Shown: positions 50,827-58,703 of the stretch, one piece after another | Position numbering within the stretch: the stretch's first letter is position 1 | Layout of the letters: every line of letters starts with the position of its first letter | NCBI RefSeq assembly: GCF_000423925.1 | Contig: NZ_AUIX01000015.1 | Coordinates: 1 to 64,000 of the forward strand | Reading direction: 5' to 3' | Length of the DNA stretch: 64,000 nucleotides | From: Butyrivibrio sp. VCD2006 | GTDB taxonomy: Bacteria > Bacillota > Clostridia > Lachnospirales > Lachnospiraceae | Program-made: the position numbers and the translations under genes | Notes under the pieces: generated by a model | Databases searched by the model: none | The model's input: the letters and a program-made list of their open reading frames with translations, nothing else | What the model was told of the DNA's origin: nothing

Positions 50827-51396
50827 ATGAATAATAATCTTGGAGTATTTCCCAGGATAAGAATGATTGTAATATACACAGCGGATGTTGTAAGAGGAAC
50901 CACGAATCCTGAAATAGACATGAATAGCTTGAAGTTCACAATTACTGAAGCGTTTTTATCAGAGCTTGATTCTGAGAAAGTTTATGGGACGATATTAGAT
51001 AAGATTGAGACAGGAGAAGATATATCTCCTGAAGATATGATGCAATTGATTGTATATCCGCTTGCATTTAAAGATAGAGAAGGAAAGCAGAAAGCAATAA
51101 GAAGGGTAATTGAGGTTGCAAAAGGACTAAAAGATGATAAAAAGGTAGTGTTTATTTTAAAGTGTTTGATGGTCTTCTCTGATAAAGTTATCAGACAAGA
51201 GGATGCCAGGCACATTAAGGAGGTACTTATGATGACAAAAGTTGAGTGTTTGATCTACGAGGACGCTGCTAAAGATATAGCTAAAAACTATTTAAAGGAT
51301 GGCGATAGTGTGGATAATGTTGTTAAGAATACAGGGTTATCAAAGGATATTGTCATTCAGCTAGTAGAGGATATTGCGAAAGAGAAAGAACAGTGA
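50827..51396 (+). CDS. N-terminally truncated Rpn/PD-(D/E)XK_2 family protein
   Basis: A 189-residue protein matching the middle and end of the Rpn-like family (putative transposase or recombination-promoting nuclease): PRIRMIVIYTADVV, IDMNSLKFTITEAFLSELDSEKVYG, SPEDMMQLIVYPLAF, MVFSDKVIRQEDARHIKEVLMMTKVE. Full members have about 300 residues, and the nuclease core with its first acidic residues lies before this point, so it is missing here. The start codon has only a weak AGGA before it. Probably a remnant of a mobile-type gene placed between flagellar genes. Confidence 0.65.
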   Translation: MNNNLGVFPRIRMIVIYTADVVRGTTNPEIDMNSLKFTITEAFLSELDSEKVYGTILDKIETGEDISPEDMMQLIVYPLAFKDREGKQKAIRRVIEVAKGLKDDKKVVFILKCLMVFSDKVIRQEDARHIKEVLMMTKVECLIYEDAAKDIAKNYLKDGDSVDNVVKNTGLSKDIVIQLVEDIAKEKEQ

Positions 51397-51453
51397 AATA
51401 GTTTATTCGTATCATATCGGACAAGGGTTTCGTTTTACTTGAGGGGGTAAAAT

Positions 51454-52536
51454 ATGCCGGATGAAAACAGAGAACAGTTGGAAAAATACATAGCGCCCAG
51501 AAATATTACTATTATTGAAGCTATGCAGAAAATTGATAAGAATGCCAGAAACATTCTCTATATAATTAATGAAGACGGTTCTTTGTTTGGCAGTCTTACT
51601 GATGGTGATGTGAGGAGATGGATCCTGAATTCAGGGGATCTAAATGCAAGAGTTGAGGCGGCAACCTTCACCCATACAAGATGCTTGCATGAGGAGGAAG
51701 CAGATAAATGTGACTTTCTTATGGATAGCGCCCTTCTTAAGTCAATTCCCATATTAGACAAGGATAATAAAATAGTTGAAATAAGATTTCGGGATAGGAA
51801 GGAAGTCGGATATATGGAAGGGGCGGATTTATCCCTGTCCGATACGCCGATAATTATCATGGCCGGAGGCAAGGGAACGAGACTGTATCCCTACACTAAG
51901 ATATTGCCAAAGCCACTTATTCCAATCGGCGAAATTCCTATACTTGAGAGAATAATGAATCGTTTCCATGAATATGGGGCCAAATCATTTTACCTGACAG
52001 TTAACTATAAGAAGGAAATGATTAAGTCGTATTTCACTGAGCAAAAGCTGCCCTATGAGATAAAATATGTCGAAGAGGATAAGCCTCTTGGTACGGCAGG
52101 AAGCATAAGGCTTATTCAGGAGAAGTTTGACAGACCGGTTATTGTAACAAACTGTGATATTCTGATCGATGCAAATTATGACAGTATAATTAAGCACCAT
52201 GTAGCTGCTGAAAATGGGATTACAATTGTATCATCACTTAAAAATTTCCCAATTCCGTACGGGGTACTTGATGCAGAGAAAGAGGGAATGGTAAAGGCTA
52301 TTCGCGAAAAACCTCATCTTGCATATTTTGTTAATACCGGAATGTATGTGGTTAACCCTGATTGCTTCGAGATGATACCTGTAGATCAGATGTATCACAT
52401 GACAGACCTGGCAGAGGATCTTATGAAAAATGGTGGCCGGGTGGGAATGTATCCAATCAGTGAGATGTCATTCCTGGATATGGGAGAATTTCAGGAAATG
52501 AAGAGAATGGAGGATAGAATAAGCGAAGTTTTGTGA
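51454..52536 (+). CDS. CBS-domain sugar nucleotidyltransferase, PtmE-like
   Basis: A 360-residue cytosolic enzyme. The N-terminal 125 residues hold a CBS pair (NEDGSLFGSLTDGDVRRWIL; IPILDKDNKIVEI). From about 130 follows a nucleotidyltransferase domain with IIMAGGKGTRLYPYTKILPKPLIPIG, KPLGTAGSI, VTNCDILIDANY and a FVNTGMYV block. This architecture is that of Campylobacter PtmE, which makes GDP-glucosamine for the legionaminic acid pathway of flagellin glycosylation. No other legionaminic genes are in this window, so the product sugar is uncertain. GAGGGGG precedes ATG 51454. Its place just before flagellin 2 supports a role in glycosylation. Confidence 0.82.
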   Translation: MPDENREQLEKYIAPRNITIIEAMQKIDKNARNILYIINEDGSLFGSLTDGDVRRWILNSGDLNARVEAATFTHTRCLHEEEADKCDFLMDSALLKSIPILDKDNKIVEIRFRDRKEVGYMEGADLSLSDTPIIIMAGGKGTRLYPYTKILPKPLIPIGEIPILERIMNRFHEYGAKSFYLTVNYKKEMIKSYFTEQKLPYEIKYVEEDKPLGTAGSIRLIQEKFDRPVIVTNCDILIDANYDSIIKHHVAAENGITIVSSLKNFPIPYGVLDAEKEGMVKAIREKPHLAYFVNTGMYVVNPDCFEMIPVDQMYHMTDLAEDLMKNGGRVGMYPISEMSFLDMGEFQEMKRMEDRISEVL

Positions 52537-52605
52537 GAATTACAGTGACTTTAGAGGCGACTTTAATAGTTTATAAATAATTTAGAATTATTTTGCTAAA
52601 AGGGG

Positions 52606-52632
52606 TTAACTTTATGATTAACCTTCCGATAT
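52606..52632 (+). promoter_or_regulatory. sigma-28 promoter of flagellin 2
   Basis: TTAACTTT (52606-52613) and TTCCGATAT ending at 52632. It shares GGGGTTAA and the CCGATAT box with the distal flgM promoter. It gives a leader of about 185 bases before flagellin 2. Confidence 0.75.
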
Positions 52633-52781
52633 AATGAATGTAAGAAGTCAAGGTGCACGTAGTTTGTGGCACGGAACGCAGATCGATGCACATGACTATA
52701 TAGTAGGATAGACATTGAGAAGTAGCCTAGGAACCTGCTCAGATGTGTATCCGAATCGGTACAAATTCATTTTTATAACTA

Positions 52782-52817
52782 CCGCAAAAGGATTTGCGGC
52801 GTACACAAACAAGGAGG
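52782..52817 (+). promoter_or_regulatory. CsrA-binding site in the flagellin 2 leader
   Basis: CCGCAAA (52782-52788) and TTTGCGG (52793-52799) form a perfect 7-bp stem with an AGGA loop, the preferred CsrA presentation of GGA. The Shine-Dalgarno sequence lies in ACAAGGAGG (52809-52817), which contains the second CsrA core ACAAGGA. This two-site layout is as in B. subtilis hag, with csrA and fliW nearby in the window. CsrA bound here would block ribosome entry. Confidence 0.75.
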
Positions 52818-52823
52818 TAACAT

Positions 52824-54230
52824 ATGGTAGTACAACACAATTTATCAGCAATGAACGCGAACAGAATGCTCGGAGTAACAACCAGCCAGCAGGCTAAGGG
52901 AGCAGAGAAGCTTTCATCCGGTTATCAGATTAACCGTGCAGCAGATGATGCAGCAGGTCTTTCAATTTCCGAAAAAATGAGAAAGCAGATCAAAGGTCTT
53001 GATCGTGCATCCACCAACGCAGACGATGGTGTAAGCGCAGTTCAGACAGCAGAAGGTGCACTGACAGAAGTACACGATATGCTGCAGAGAATGAATGAGC
53101 TTGCAGTTCAGGCTGCTAACGGAACAAACTCTAATACAGACCGTGATTCCATTCAGGCAGAGATTAGCCAGCTGACAACAGAAATTGACCGCGTAGCTGA
53201 GACAACAAAGTTCAACGAGACATATCTTCTTAAGGGCGGCACCGGATTCTACAACAAGTACATGAATGCTCATGATGCAGGTCTTGACGGTAAGCTCGGA
53301 GATCTTGGAACATCTGCTAAATTCACAACTTATATTACCAACGATTCAGATATGAAGATAGCTGGAAAAGAGTATCATATCTATGATAATACTACTGATA
53401 CTCTTGGCGCTTTGCAGGCTGGTATTGGAACACAGAATATCAGTACAGTTGATATTAATGGTACACAGTACAAGAGAGGCACCAGCAGTTATGATAACAC
53501 AACCACAGTATATAAGGTTGGTGACAGTGAGTATACTGTAGATGAAATCAAGGGCATGATTGTTGACGGAGCAAAGGTTAAGAGAAATGACATGCAGAGT
53601 TCCCGTACAGCAGTTAATGCAAGTCTTTCCAAGAACATCGTTGTTAATTCAGCAATAGCTAAGATGAAGGATGCTCTTCTTCAGGCTAACAAGATTGGTG
53701 TTGATTCCAACAAGATCGGTGATGTTAAGGTAACAGCTGTTGCACAAAACACAGTTACCGGACGTACATCCGAGACAAAGGTTCAGTTCTCAATCAGCAA
53801 GTCAACAGCTCAGGTTGCTAAAGACCTTGGTCTTCAGCTTCACGTTGGTGCTGATGCAGACATGACCAATAAGATCATGGTTGGCGTACAGGTTATGAAT
53901 GCTAAGAATCTTGGTATCCAGGATCTGAACGTTATCGATGACACAGGTGTTGCAGCAACATATGCAATTGACGCTATTGAGGATGCTATCAAGACTGTAT
54001 CAGAGCAGAGATCCGCACTCGGAGCTGTTCAGAACAGATTGGAGCACACAATCAAGAACGTTGACAACGTAGTAGAGAATACAACGGCAGCTGAGTCCCG
54101 TATCCGTGATACAGACATGGCTGAAGAGATGGTTAGCTACAGCAAGAATAATATTCTTGCTCAGGCAGGTCAGTCAATGCTTGCTCAGGCTAATCAGTCC
54201 AACCAGGGTGTTCTTTCACTTCTTGGCTAA
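52824..54230 (+). CDS. flagellin 2 (probable main flagellin)
   Basis: A 468-residue flagellin. The N-terminus (MVVQHNLSAMNANRMLGVTTSQQAKGAEKLSSGYQINRAADDAAGLSISEKMRKQ) and C-terminus (ATYAIDAIEDAIKTVSEQRSALGAVQNRLEHTIKNVDNVVENTTAAESRI, SMLAQANQSNQGVLSLLG) are highly conserved. The middle domain (about 165-330) carries two or three units of the module expanded in flagellin 1 (MKIAGKEYHIY, VDINGTQYKRG, YKVGDSEYTVDEIKGMI). Codon use looks highly biased (frequent GCA, ACA, CTT, AAG), fitting high expression. AAGGAGG lies at ideal distance from ATG 52824. Sigma-28 promoter and CsrA-type leader. Confidence 0.96.
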   Translation: MVVQHNLSAMNANRMLGVTTSQQAKGAEKLSSGYQINRAADDAAGLSISEKMRKQIKGLDRASTNADDGVSAVQTAEGALTEVHDMLQRMNELAVQAANGTNSNTDRDSIQAEISQLTTEIDRVAETTKFNETYLLKGGTGFYNKYMNAHDAGLDGKLGDLGTSAKFTTYITNDSDMKIAGKEYHIYDNTTDTLGALQAGIGTQNISTVDINGTQYKRGTSSYDNTTTVYKVGDSEYTVDEIKGMIVDGAKVKRNDMQSSRTAVNASLSKNIVVNSAIAKMKDALLQANKIGVDSNKIGDVKVTAVAQNTVTGRTSETKVQFSISKSTAQVAKDLGLQLHVGADADMTNKIMVGVQVMNAKNLGIQDLNVIDDTGVAATYAIDAIEDAIKTVSEQRSALGAVQNRLEHTIKNVDNVVENTTAAESRIRDTDMAEEMVSYSKNNILAQAGQSMLAQANQSNQGVLSLLG

Positions 54231-54279
54231 GTCTTTTAGCAAGAAGACTTCGAGTAGATTACTTGGTACAACCATAGAA

Positions 54280-54307
54280 AGGGCTCTCCCGAAAGGGAGA
54301 GCTCTTT
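54280..54307 (+). terminator. strong terminator after flagellin 2
   Basis: AGGGCTCTCCC pairs fully with GGGAGAGCTCT (one G-U) around a GAAA loop, followed by TTTT. The GNRA-like loop and 11-bp GC-rich stem would also protect the abundant mRNA from its 3' end. Confidence 0.93.
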
Positions 54308-54379
54308 TCAATTAATTACAAGTCATGGTATAATTGTCTATATATTATTTGAATTGTATGACTATTTGGAGGTGTTCCT

Positions 54380-54946
54380 ATGCCGTCGTCTATGGAAAGG
54401 GAAAAGCACTACACATTAGATGATTATTATGCATTGCCAGATAATGTCAGAGTGGAACTAATCGATGGAAAATTTTATGATATGGCATCACCTAGTCAGA
54501 TTCATCAGGAGATATCCAGAGAGCTTGAGTTTTGCATTGCTGAGTATATAAGAAGTAGAAAAGGAAAATGCGAAATGTTTCACGCGCCCTTTGATGTTAA
54601 GCTTTATGAAAAAAAAGATGATATTGTTCAACCGGATATTTTTGTGGTGTGTGACAGAGATAAGCTTGATGGAAAACGATGTAACGGAGCACCTGATTGG
54701 ATTATTGAGATAGCTTCACCAAGTAATACGACCCATGATTATGTGAGAAAACTGAGTTTATATGAAAAGGCGGGTGTACGTGAATATTGGATTGTGAATC
54801 CGGATGATAAAATGATTACAGTGTACAATTTTGATAATGGAAATCATAGTATTAAGACATACACATTTGATGAAAGTATAAAAGCAGGTATTTACGATGA
54901 TCTGATCATTGATTTTAAGGAGATTATGTTGAGAATTAGTGAATAA
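54380..54946 (+). CDS. Uma2 family (DUF820) endonuclease-like protein
   Basis: A 188-residue protein of the Uma2 family, with a PD-(D/E)XK nuclease fold: YYALPDNVRVELIDGKFYDM at the start, FDVKLYE, VQPDIFVVC and WIIEIASPSNTTHDYVRKLSLYEKAGVREYWIVNP. The acidic and lysine residues of the nuclease core are kept. Natural function is unknown; many are near mobile DNA. GGAGGTG precedes ATG 54380. It stands between a flagellin and Maf genes without evident functional link. The following gene starts ten bases after its stop. Confidence 0.85.
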   Translation: MPSSMEREKHYTLDDYYALPDNVRVELIDGKFYDMASPSQIHQEISRELEFCIAEYIRSRKGKCEMFHAPFDVKLYEKKDDIVQPDIFVVCDRDKLDGKRCNGAPDWIIEIASPSNTTHDYVRKLSLYEKAGVREYWIVNPDDKMITVYNFDNGNHSIKTYTFDESIKAGIYDDLIIDFKEIMLRISE

Positions 54947-54956
54947 AGAGGGAAAT

Positions 54957-55259
54957 ATGGGACAGTTACAGGACATGGGAAGACAGGTTATAAAGAATAA
55001 CGAAAAGGCTGCGGATACTATATATCAGCGAAAACCGGGAGGACCTGAAATGGTTGCACCGGTTATGAAAATGCTCGTGACATTTACTGAGTTATTGGTT
55101 CAGAGCGGAAAAGTGGATGCGGATCATTCTTTGCAAATGCAGGAATGGCAGACAAACTTTTCAAGACTTGCAGAAGCAAACGGTCAGGGAGATTATATCC
55201 TTGTAGCAGATATTCTTCACCATGACCTTAACAGGGAAATAGAAGAATGGATTAAATAA
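54957..55259 (+). CDS. small hypothetical protein before the Maf genes
   Basis: A 100-residue helical protein (MGQLQDMGRQVIKNNEKAADTI; MKMLVTFTELLVQSGKVDADHSLQMQEWQTNFSRLAEA; DYILVADILHHDLNREIEEWI). No family recognised. AGAGGG lies six bases before ATG 54957; a GTG in the same frame at 54939 is possible. It precedes the first Maf gene by 34 bases and is probably in its operon, so it may help filament glycosylation or export. Inference only. Confidence 0.6.
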   Translation: MGQLQDMGRQVIKNNEKAADTIYQRKPGGPEMVAPVMKMLVTFTELLVQSGKVDADHSLQMQEWQTNFSRLAEANGQGDYILVADILHHDLNREIEEWIK

Positions 55260-55293
55260 GTTAGATGTTTTTGGATTCGGTTGAGGGGGAAAC

Positions 55294-57126
55294 ATGACGA
55301 ATCTTAATGACGCTATATCTGTTCCGAAGGTTGATGAAAATCTCCGGAAAAAGAATTTCGATGCGTTCAGCAAGAGATATGGCGTAATACCAGAAATTGT
55401 TAAAAATGAGGAAGATAAATACAGAATGGGGAAAGCCCAAAATGGTGAACCTATACTCTATATAAAAGGTGCATGCGAAGGTTCTGATTTAAGAATGAAC
55501 AGTAGCTATGATCCTTCATATGAAGCTATGAAATGGAGCGAGGGAATAGTAGTCTCACAAAGGCGGGCTACTATTGCACTTCTTGGGGTTTCAACAGGAG
55601 TATATTTACGTTCGCTTGTTAAGAAGCTAAGGCCTGACACATGCTTTTTTGTTTATGAGCCCAATGAGGACATGTTCTCATATTTGTGTGGATATATCGA
55701 CTTTACTGATTTGATAGAACTTGGCAGAGTTTTTCTATTTGTAAGTAAGGATCAATACAGGTTTTATTCAGAATTATTAAGTAATGATATTACAGCTTCA
55801 AGATCAGAAGCTGTTGCAATAAAAGTTCCTTATTATGGTTTTTGTAGAGAATTCGAGGATGCCTGTGAGGCTTCACGAAGGATTATGAGAGCCAATGAGA
55901 ATTATCTGAGACAGAGAGGCAGAGCGGCGCTGCTGGCGAGAATATACGCATGGAATCATTTAAAAAATGCTACGTTTCTGCCGGATCTTAAAACACTTGT
56001 TCCAGATGACACTTATGCTGTAATAGTTGCTGCGGGACCATCATTACTAAGAAATGTTGAGGAATTAAAAAGAATTAAGAATCATGCGATTATAATCTGC
56101 ACTGACAGGGCGGCCAGTGTTCTTGATAAGCATGAAATAGTACCGGATCTGGTTGCTTCGTTTGATACGCTGAAGAGTGAAGATTATCTTCGAGTGAATA
56201 TTCTTGATAATGTTCCGCTACTATGCTCATATCAGACCAATATTGCGACTCAGGAAATGTTTTCAAACAGAATAATATATATGCATGCTCTTTCTTACGA
56301 AAACAAGCTTATTGGTGACAGGGCAGGTAGCAGGAAGATGGGTCTTGACCTTGGCGGAAACGTTGCAGGAGGGTGCTTTGTGGCATGTAGAATGCTAGGC
56401 ATAAGAAACATAGTTCTCGTCGGACAGGATCTTGCATTTTCGGGAGAACAGCACCATGCAGACGGGATTGACGAAGGTGTACCAAATGCAGAACTTCGTA
56501 CTGTTAAGGGCATAGATGGTGGGGATGTTAAGAGCCTGGATATGTGGCTGATTTTTAAAGAGTTTTACGAAAGGCAGATAGCGCTAAATACTGAACTTAG
56601 AGTAATTGATGCAACAGAAGGAGGCGCATTTATAGAGGGTACAACGGTAATGAGACTTCGAGATGTGGCTGACATGATCTGCAACAAAACGTTAGATCTC
56701 GGGGAGTGTATAAAGAATTTGCCACGCTTATCCGAAAGTGAGCTGCAAAAGGCAGCTATAACCATGAAAGAATGGTCTAAGGAACTTTCTGTGATTGCTC
56801 AAAAAAGTGTAGAGATATCGGATTTGTGCAGAGCCTTGGTCAAAATTTGCAAATACCAGGATATTACCGATATTAAGGTGAAAAATAAGCTGGTAAGGCT
56901 TGAGGCATTACTAAAAGACATATACAGTACAGATTGCTGGGATATGCTTAAAGAGTACTGGATAGAGGATATGTATTCAGTGCCTTCTAAATATCTGATG
57001 TTAAGGAATAATGAAGAGAGCATTCCTGTGCTGGAGGATCTTATTACATTTTTTGATCATTTACCTTCGGATACAGCAAGCCTTAATGAAGCATTAACAA
57101 AACATTTACTTATCAATAATGCTTAG
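55294..57126 (+). CDS. Maf family flagellin glycosyltransferase 1 (DUF115)
   Basis: A 610-residue motility-associated factor (Maf) protein. Mafs add nonulosonic acids such as pseudaminic or legionaminic acid to flagellin. The central DUF115 domain holds IVAAGPSLLRNVEEL, IICTDRAASVL, LDLGGNVAGGCFVACRMLG, IVLVGQDLAFSGEQHHADG and VIDATEGGAFIEGT. The N-terminal half has KNFDAFSKRYGVIP and TIALLGVSTGVYLRSLVKKLRP. The C-terminus is helical. GAGGGG precedes ATG 55294. It is one of three paralogs in the window. Its end overlaps the convergent GT2 gene by 21 bases. Confidence 0.88.
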   Translation: MTNLNDAISVPKVDENLRKKNFDAFSKRYGVIPEIVKNEEDKYRMGKAQNGEPILYIKGACEGSDLRMNSSYDPSYEAMKWSEGIVVSQRRATIALLGVSTGVYLRSLVKKLRPDTCFFVYEPNEDMFSYLCGYIDFTDLIELGRVFLFVSKDQYRFYSELLSNDITASRSEAVAIKVPYYGFCREFEDACEASRRIMRANENYLRQRGRAALLARIYAWNHLKNATFLPDLKTLVPDDTYAVIVAAGPSLLRNVEELKRIKNHAIIICTDRAASVLDKHEIVPDLVASFDTLKSEDYLRVNILDNVPLLCSYQTNIATQEMFSNRIIYMHALSYENKLIGDRAGSRKMGLDLGGNVAGGCFVACRMLGIRNIVLVGQDLAFSGEQHHADGIDEGVPNAELRTVKGIDGGDVKSLDMWLIFKEFYERQIALNTELRVIDATEGGAFIEGTTVMRLRDVADMICNKTLDLGECIKNLPRLSESELQKAAITMKEWSKELSVIAQKSVEISDLCRALVKICKYQDITDIKVKNKLVRLEALLKDIYSTDCWDMLKEYWIEDMYSVPSKYLMLRNNEESIPVLEDLITFFDHLPSDTASLNEALTKHLLINNA

Positions 57127-58560
57127 ATACTGTGACTGTAGTGAATCCCAGTCTTCATTTGAAAGTTTGTAAAAGGCAAAGTCAATAAAGTCCCTCTGAT
57201 ATTTATATTCTAATGAGGAATATAGGGATGAAGATCTGATATCGGGAAATTGTTTGCAAAATCTTGCCGTAAACTCATTCATCTTGTCGTAAGGGACTGG
57301 ATTAAACCTGGTAAATGCAATATGGAGCGTGGCAAAGAAATATATATCCAGAAACCATTTATCGAGTTCGGACTTTAATTCATAGTAAATGCCTCGCTTT
57401 TTCAATTCTCTGAGCAGTAAGTCGAGAACATCGACTCTGTCAAAATGAGACAGATTATTCATCCTATGAGAGGATGAGGATTCATGCATATTCCAAATAT
57501 AACAGACATTATCAAGAATGTAATAGCTATGAATTGATAAAGTGGTAAGCACTGCAAAATAGTTGTCTTCGTATAACTTTTTTTCCGGGTAGGAAATATC
57601 ATACATTTCAAAAATGCTTTTACGGTATAGTTTACTTATGGTGCTTCCTCGGAGACCCTCGTGCCATAGCTTAATGCGGTCTTCAATCCCCTGAACCAAT
57701 GCTATGTGCTCAGTTTCTCCATTATATCCTTCGGGATCACTATAGGTACCATCCATATTATGGGAAATAAGGTCTACAGATACGACTTCAACGTTTGTTG
57801 TTTCTGCGATTTCCAGAGTGACTTCGCAGAGGTCTTCCGTTACTGAGTCATCGGCATCAAGGAACAATACATATTCTGTAGTAGCCTTTTTGACTGCTAT
57901 ATTTCTGGCACGTCCCTGGCGTCCGTTTTCATCAAGGTGGATAACGGAGATGTTTTCCGGGTAATCGTTCTTCCAGGAGGTTATAACTTCAAGAGTATCA
58001 TCTGTGGAGGCATCATCAACGAGGATTATCTCCAGCGGATTTATGCCGATGGTTTGATTGCATAAATCTGACAATATGCCATTTATGTAGTTTTGTGCAT
58101 TATAGCAAGGGATGATTACGCTGAGGATTTTTTGGGAAGGAGAAATAGTGCTTTCTTTGAGTTTGGCGGTAAATGATGATAGCTTCCCTTCAACGGAGGT
58201 TCTGTCTTCAGTAAAAAGGCATTGATTATTTGATGAATGCGCTTCAAGAATGCTTTTATAAGAGGTGATGACCGGAATAATTACCGATTCCATACAACTG
58301 GAACTTATTTCGTAGTTATTGGCTGAAAGAGCAGTATTAATCAGTTCAATACCGGATATCAAAGTTGAGACGTTTGGACAGTTTTCATTCAGAGAATGGG
58401 CGATTGTGTAGATTTCAGATATGTGGTTTTTTATCATTGAAAAGGTGCGTCGTATCCACCAGGATGAGTATTTTTGATAGTTGTTTTGAGCGTACCAAAT
58501 CATTCTCCAGGCCGCCTGTATTGTTTCATTTAAAATGGTGATGTATTTAGAATAATCCAT
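57106..58560 (-). CDS. GT2 family glycosyltransferase
   Basis: A 484-residue protein with a GT-A fold glycosyltransferase domain in the middle (about 143-350): LSVIIPCYNAQNYINGIL, EIILVDDASTDDT, GRQGRARNIAVKKA and FLDADDSVTED with the DxD metal site. The first 140 residues are helical and unrecognised; the last 130 are typical acceptor-side helices. It probably adds a sugar to flagellin glycans or a surface polymer. It is the only minus-strand gene in the flagellar block and sits between two Maf genes. GGAG lies upstream of its ATG. Confidence 0.85.
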   Translation of the reverse strand: MDYSKYITILNETIQAAWRMIWYAQNNYQKYSSWWIRRTFSMIKNHISEIYTIAHSLNENCPNVSTLISGIELINTALSANNYEISSSCMESVIIPVITSYKSILEAHSSNNQCLFTEDRTSVEGKLSSFTAKLKESTISPSQKILSVIIPCYNAQNYINGILSDLCNQTIGINPLEIILVDDASTDDTLEVITSWKNDYPENISVIHLDENGRQGRARNIAVKKATTEYVLFLDADDSVTEDLCEVTLEIAETTNVEVVSVDLISHNMDGTYSDPEGYNGETEHIALVQGIEDRIKLWHEGLRGSTISKLYRKSIFEMYDISYPEKKLYEDNYFAVLTTLSIHSYYILDNVCYIWNMHESSSSHRMNNLSHFDRVDVLDLLLRELKKRGIYYELKSELDKWFLDIYFFATLHIAFTRFNPVPYDKMNEFTARFCKQFPDIRSSSLYSSLEYKYQRDFIDFAFYKLSNEDWDSLQSQYLSIIDK

Positions 58561-58647
58561 GCTAACTGCTCCATTAATGATATAATCAAATATACAGTAA
58601 TTAGTTTATAATTACATGTTATCACGTGTTATAGCTGACGTACAAAT

Positions 58648-58677
58648 TAATAATTCGGCAAAGAAGTCTGCGATATA
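58648..58677 (+). promoter_or_regulatory. possible sigma-28-like promoter before Maf 2
   Basis: TAAT (58651-58654) and CTGCGATATA (58668-58677) resemble the sigma-28 elements with the right spacing but two or three mismatches. Maf 2 needs its own promoter because the gene before it points the other way. Confidence 0.35.
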
Positions 58678-58703
58678 GTGTAGATATTTTTTATCAGCGG
58701 GAT

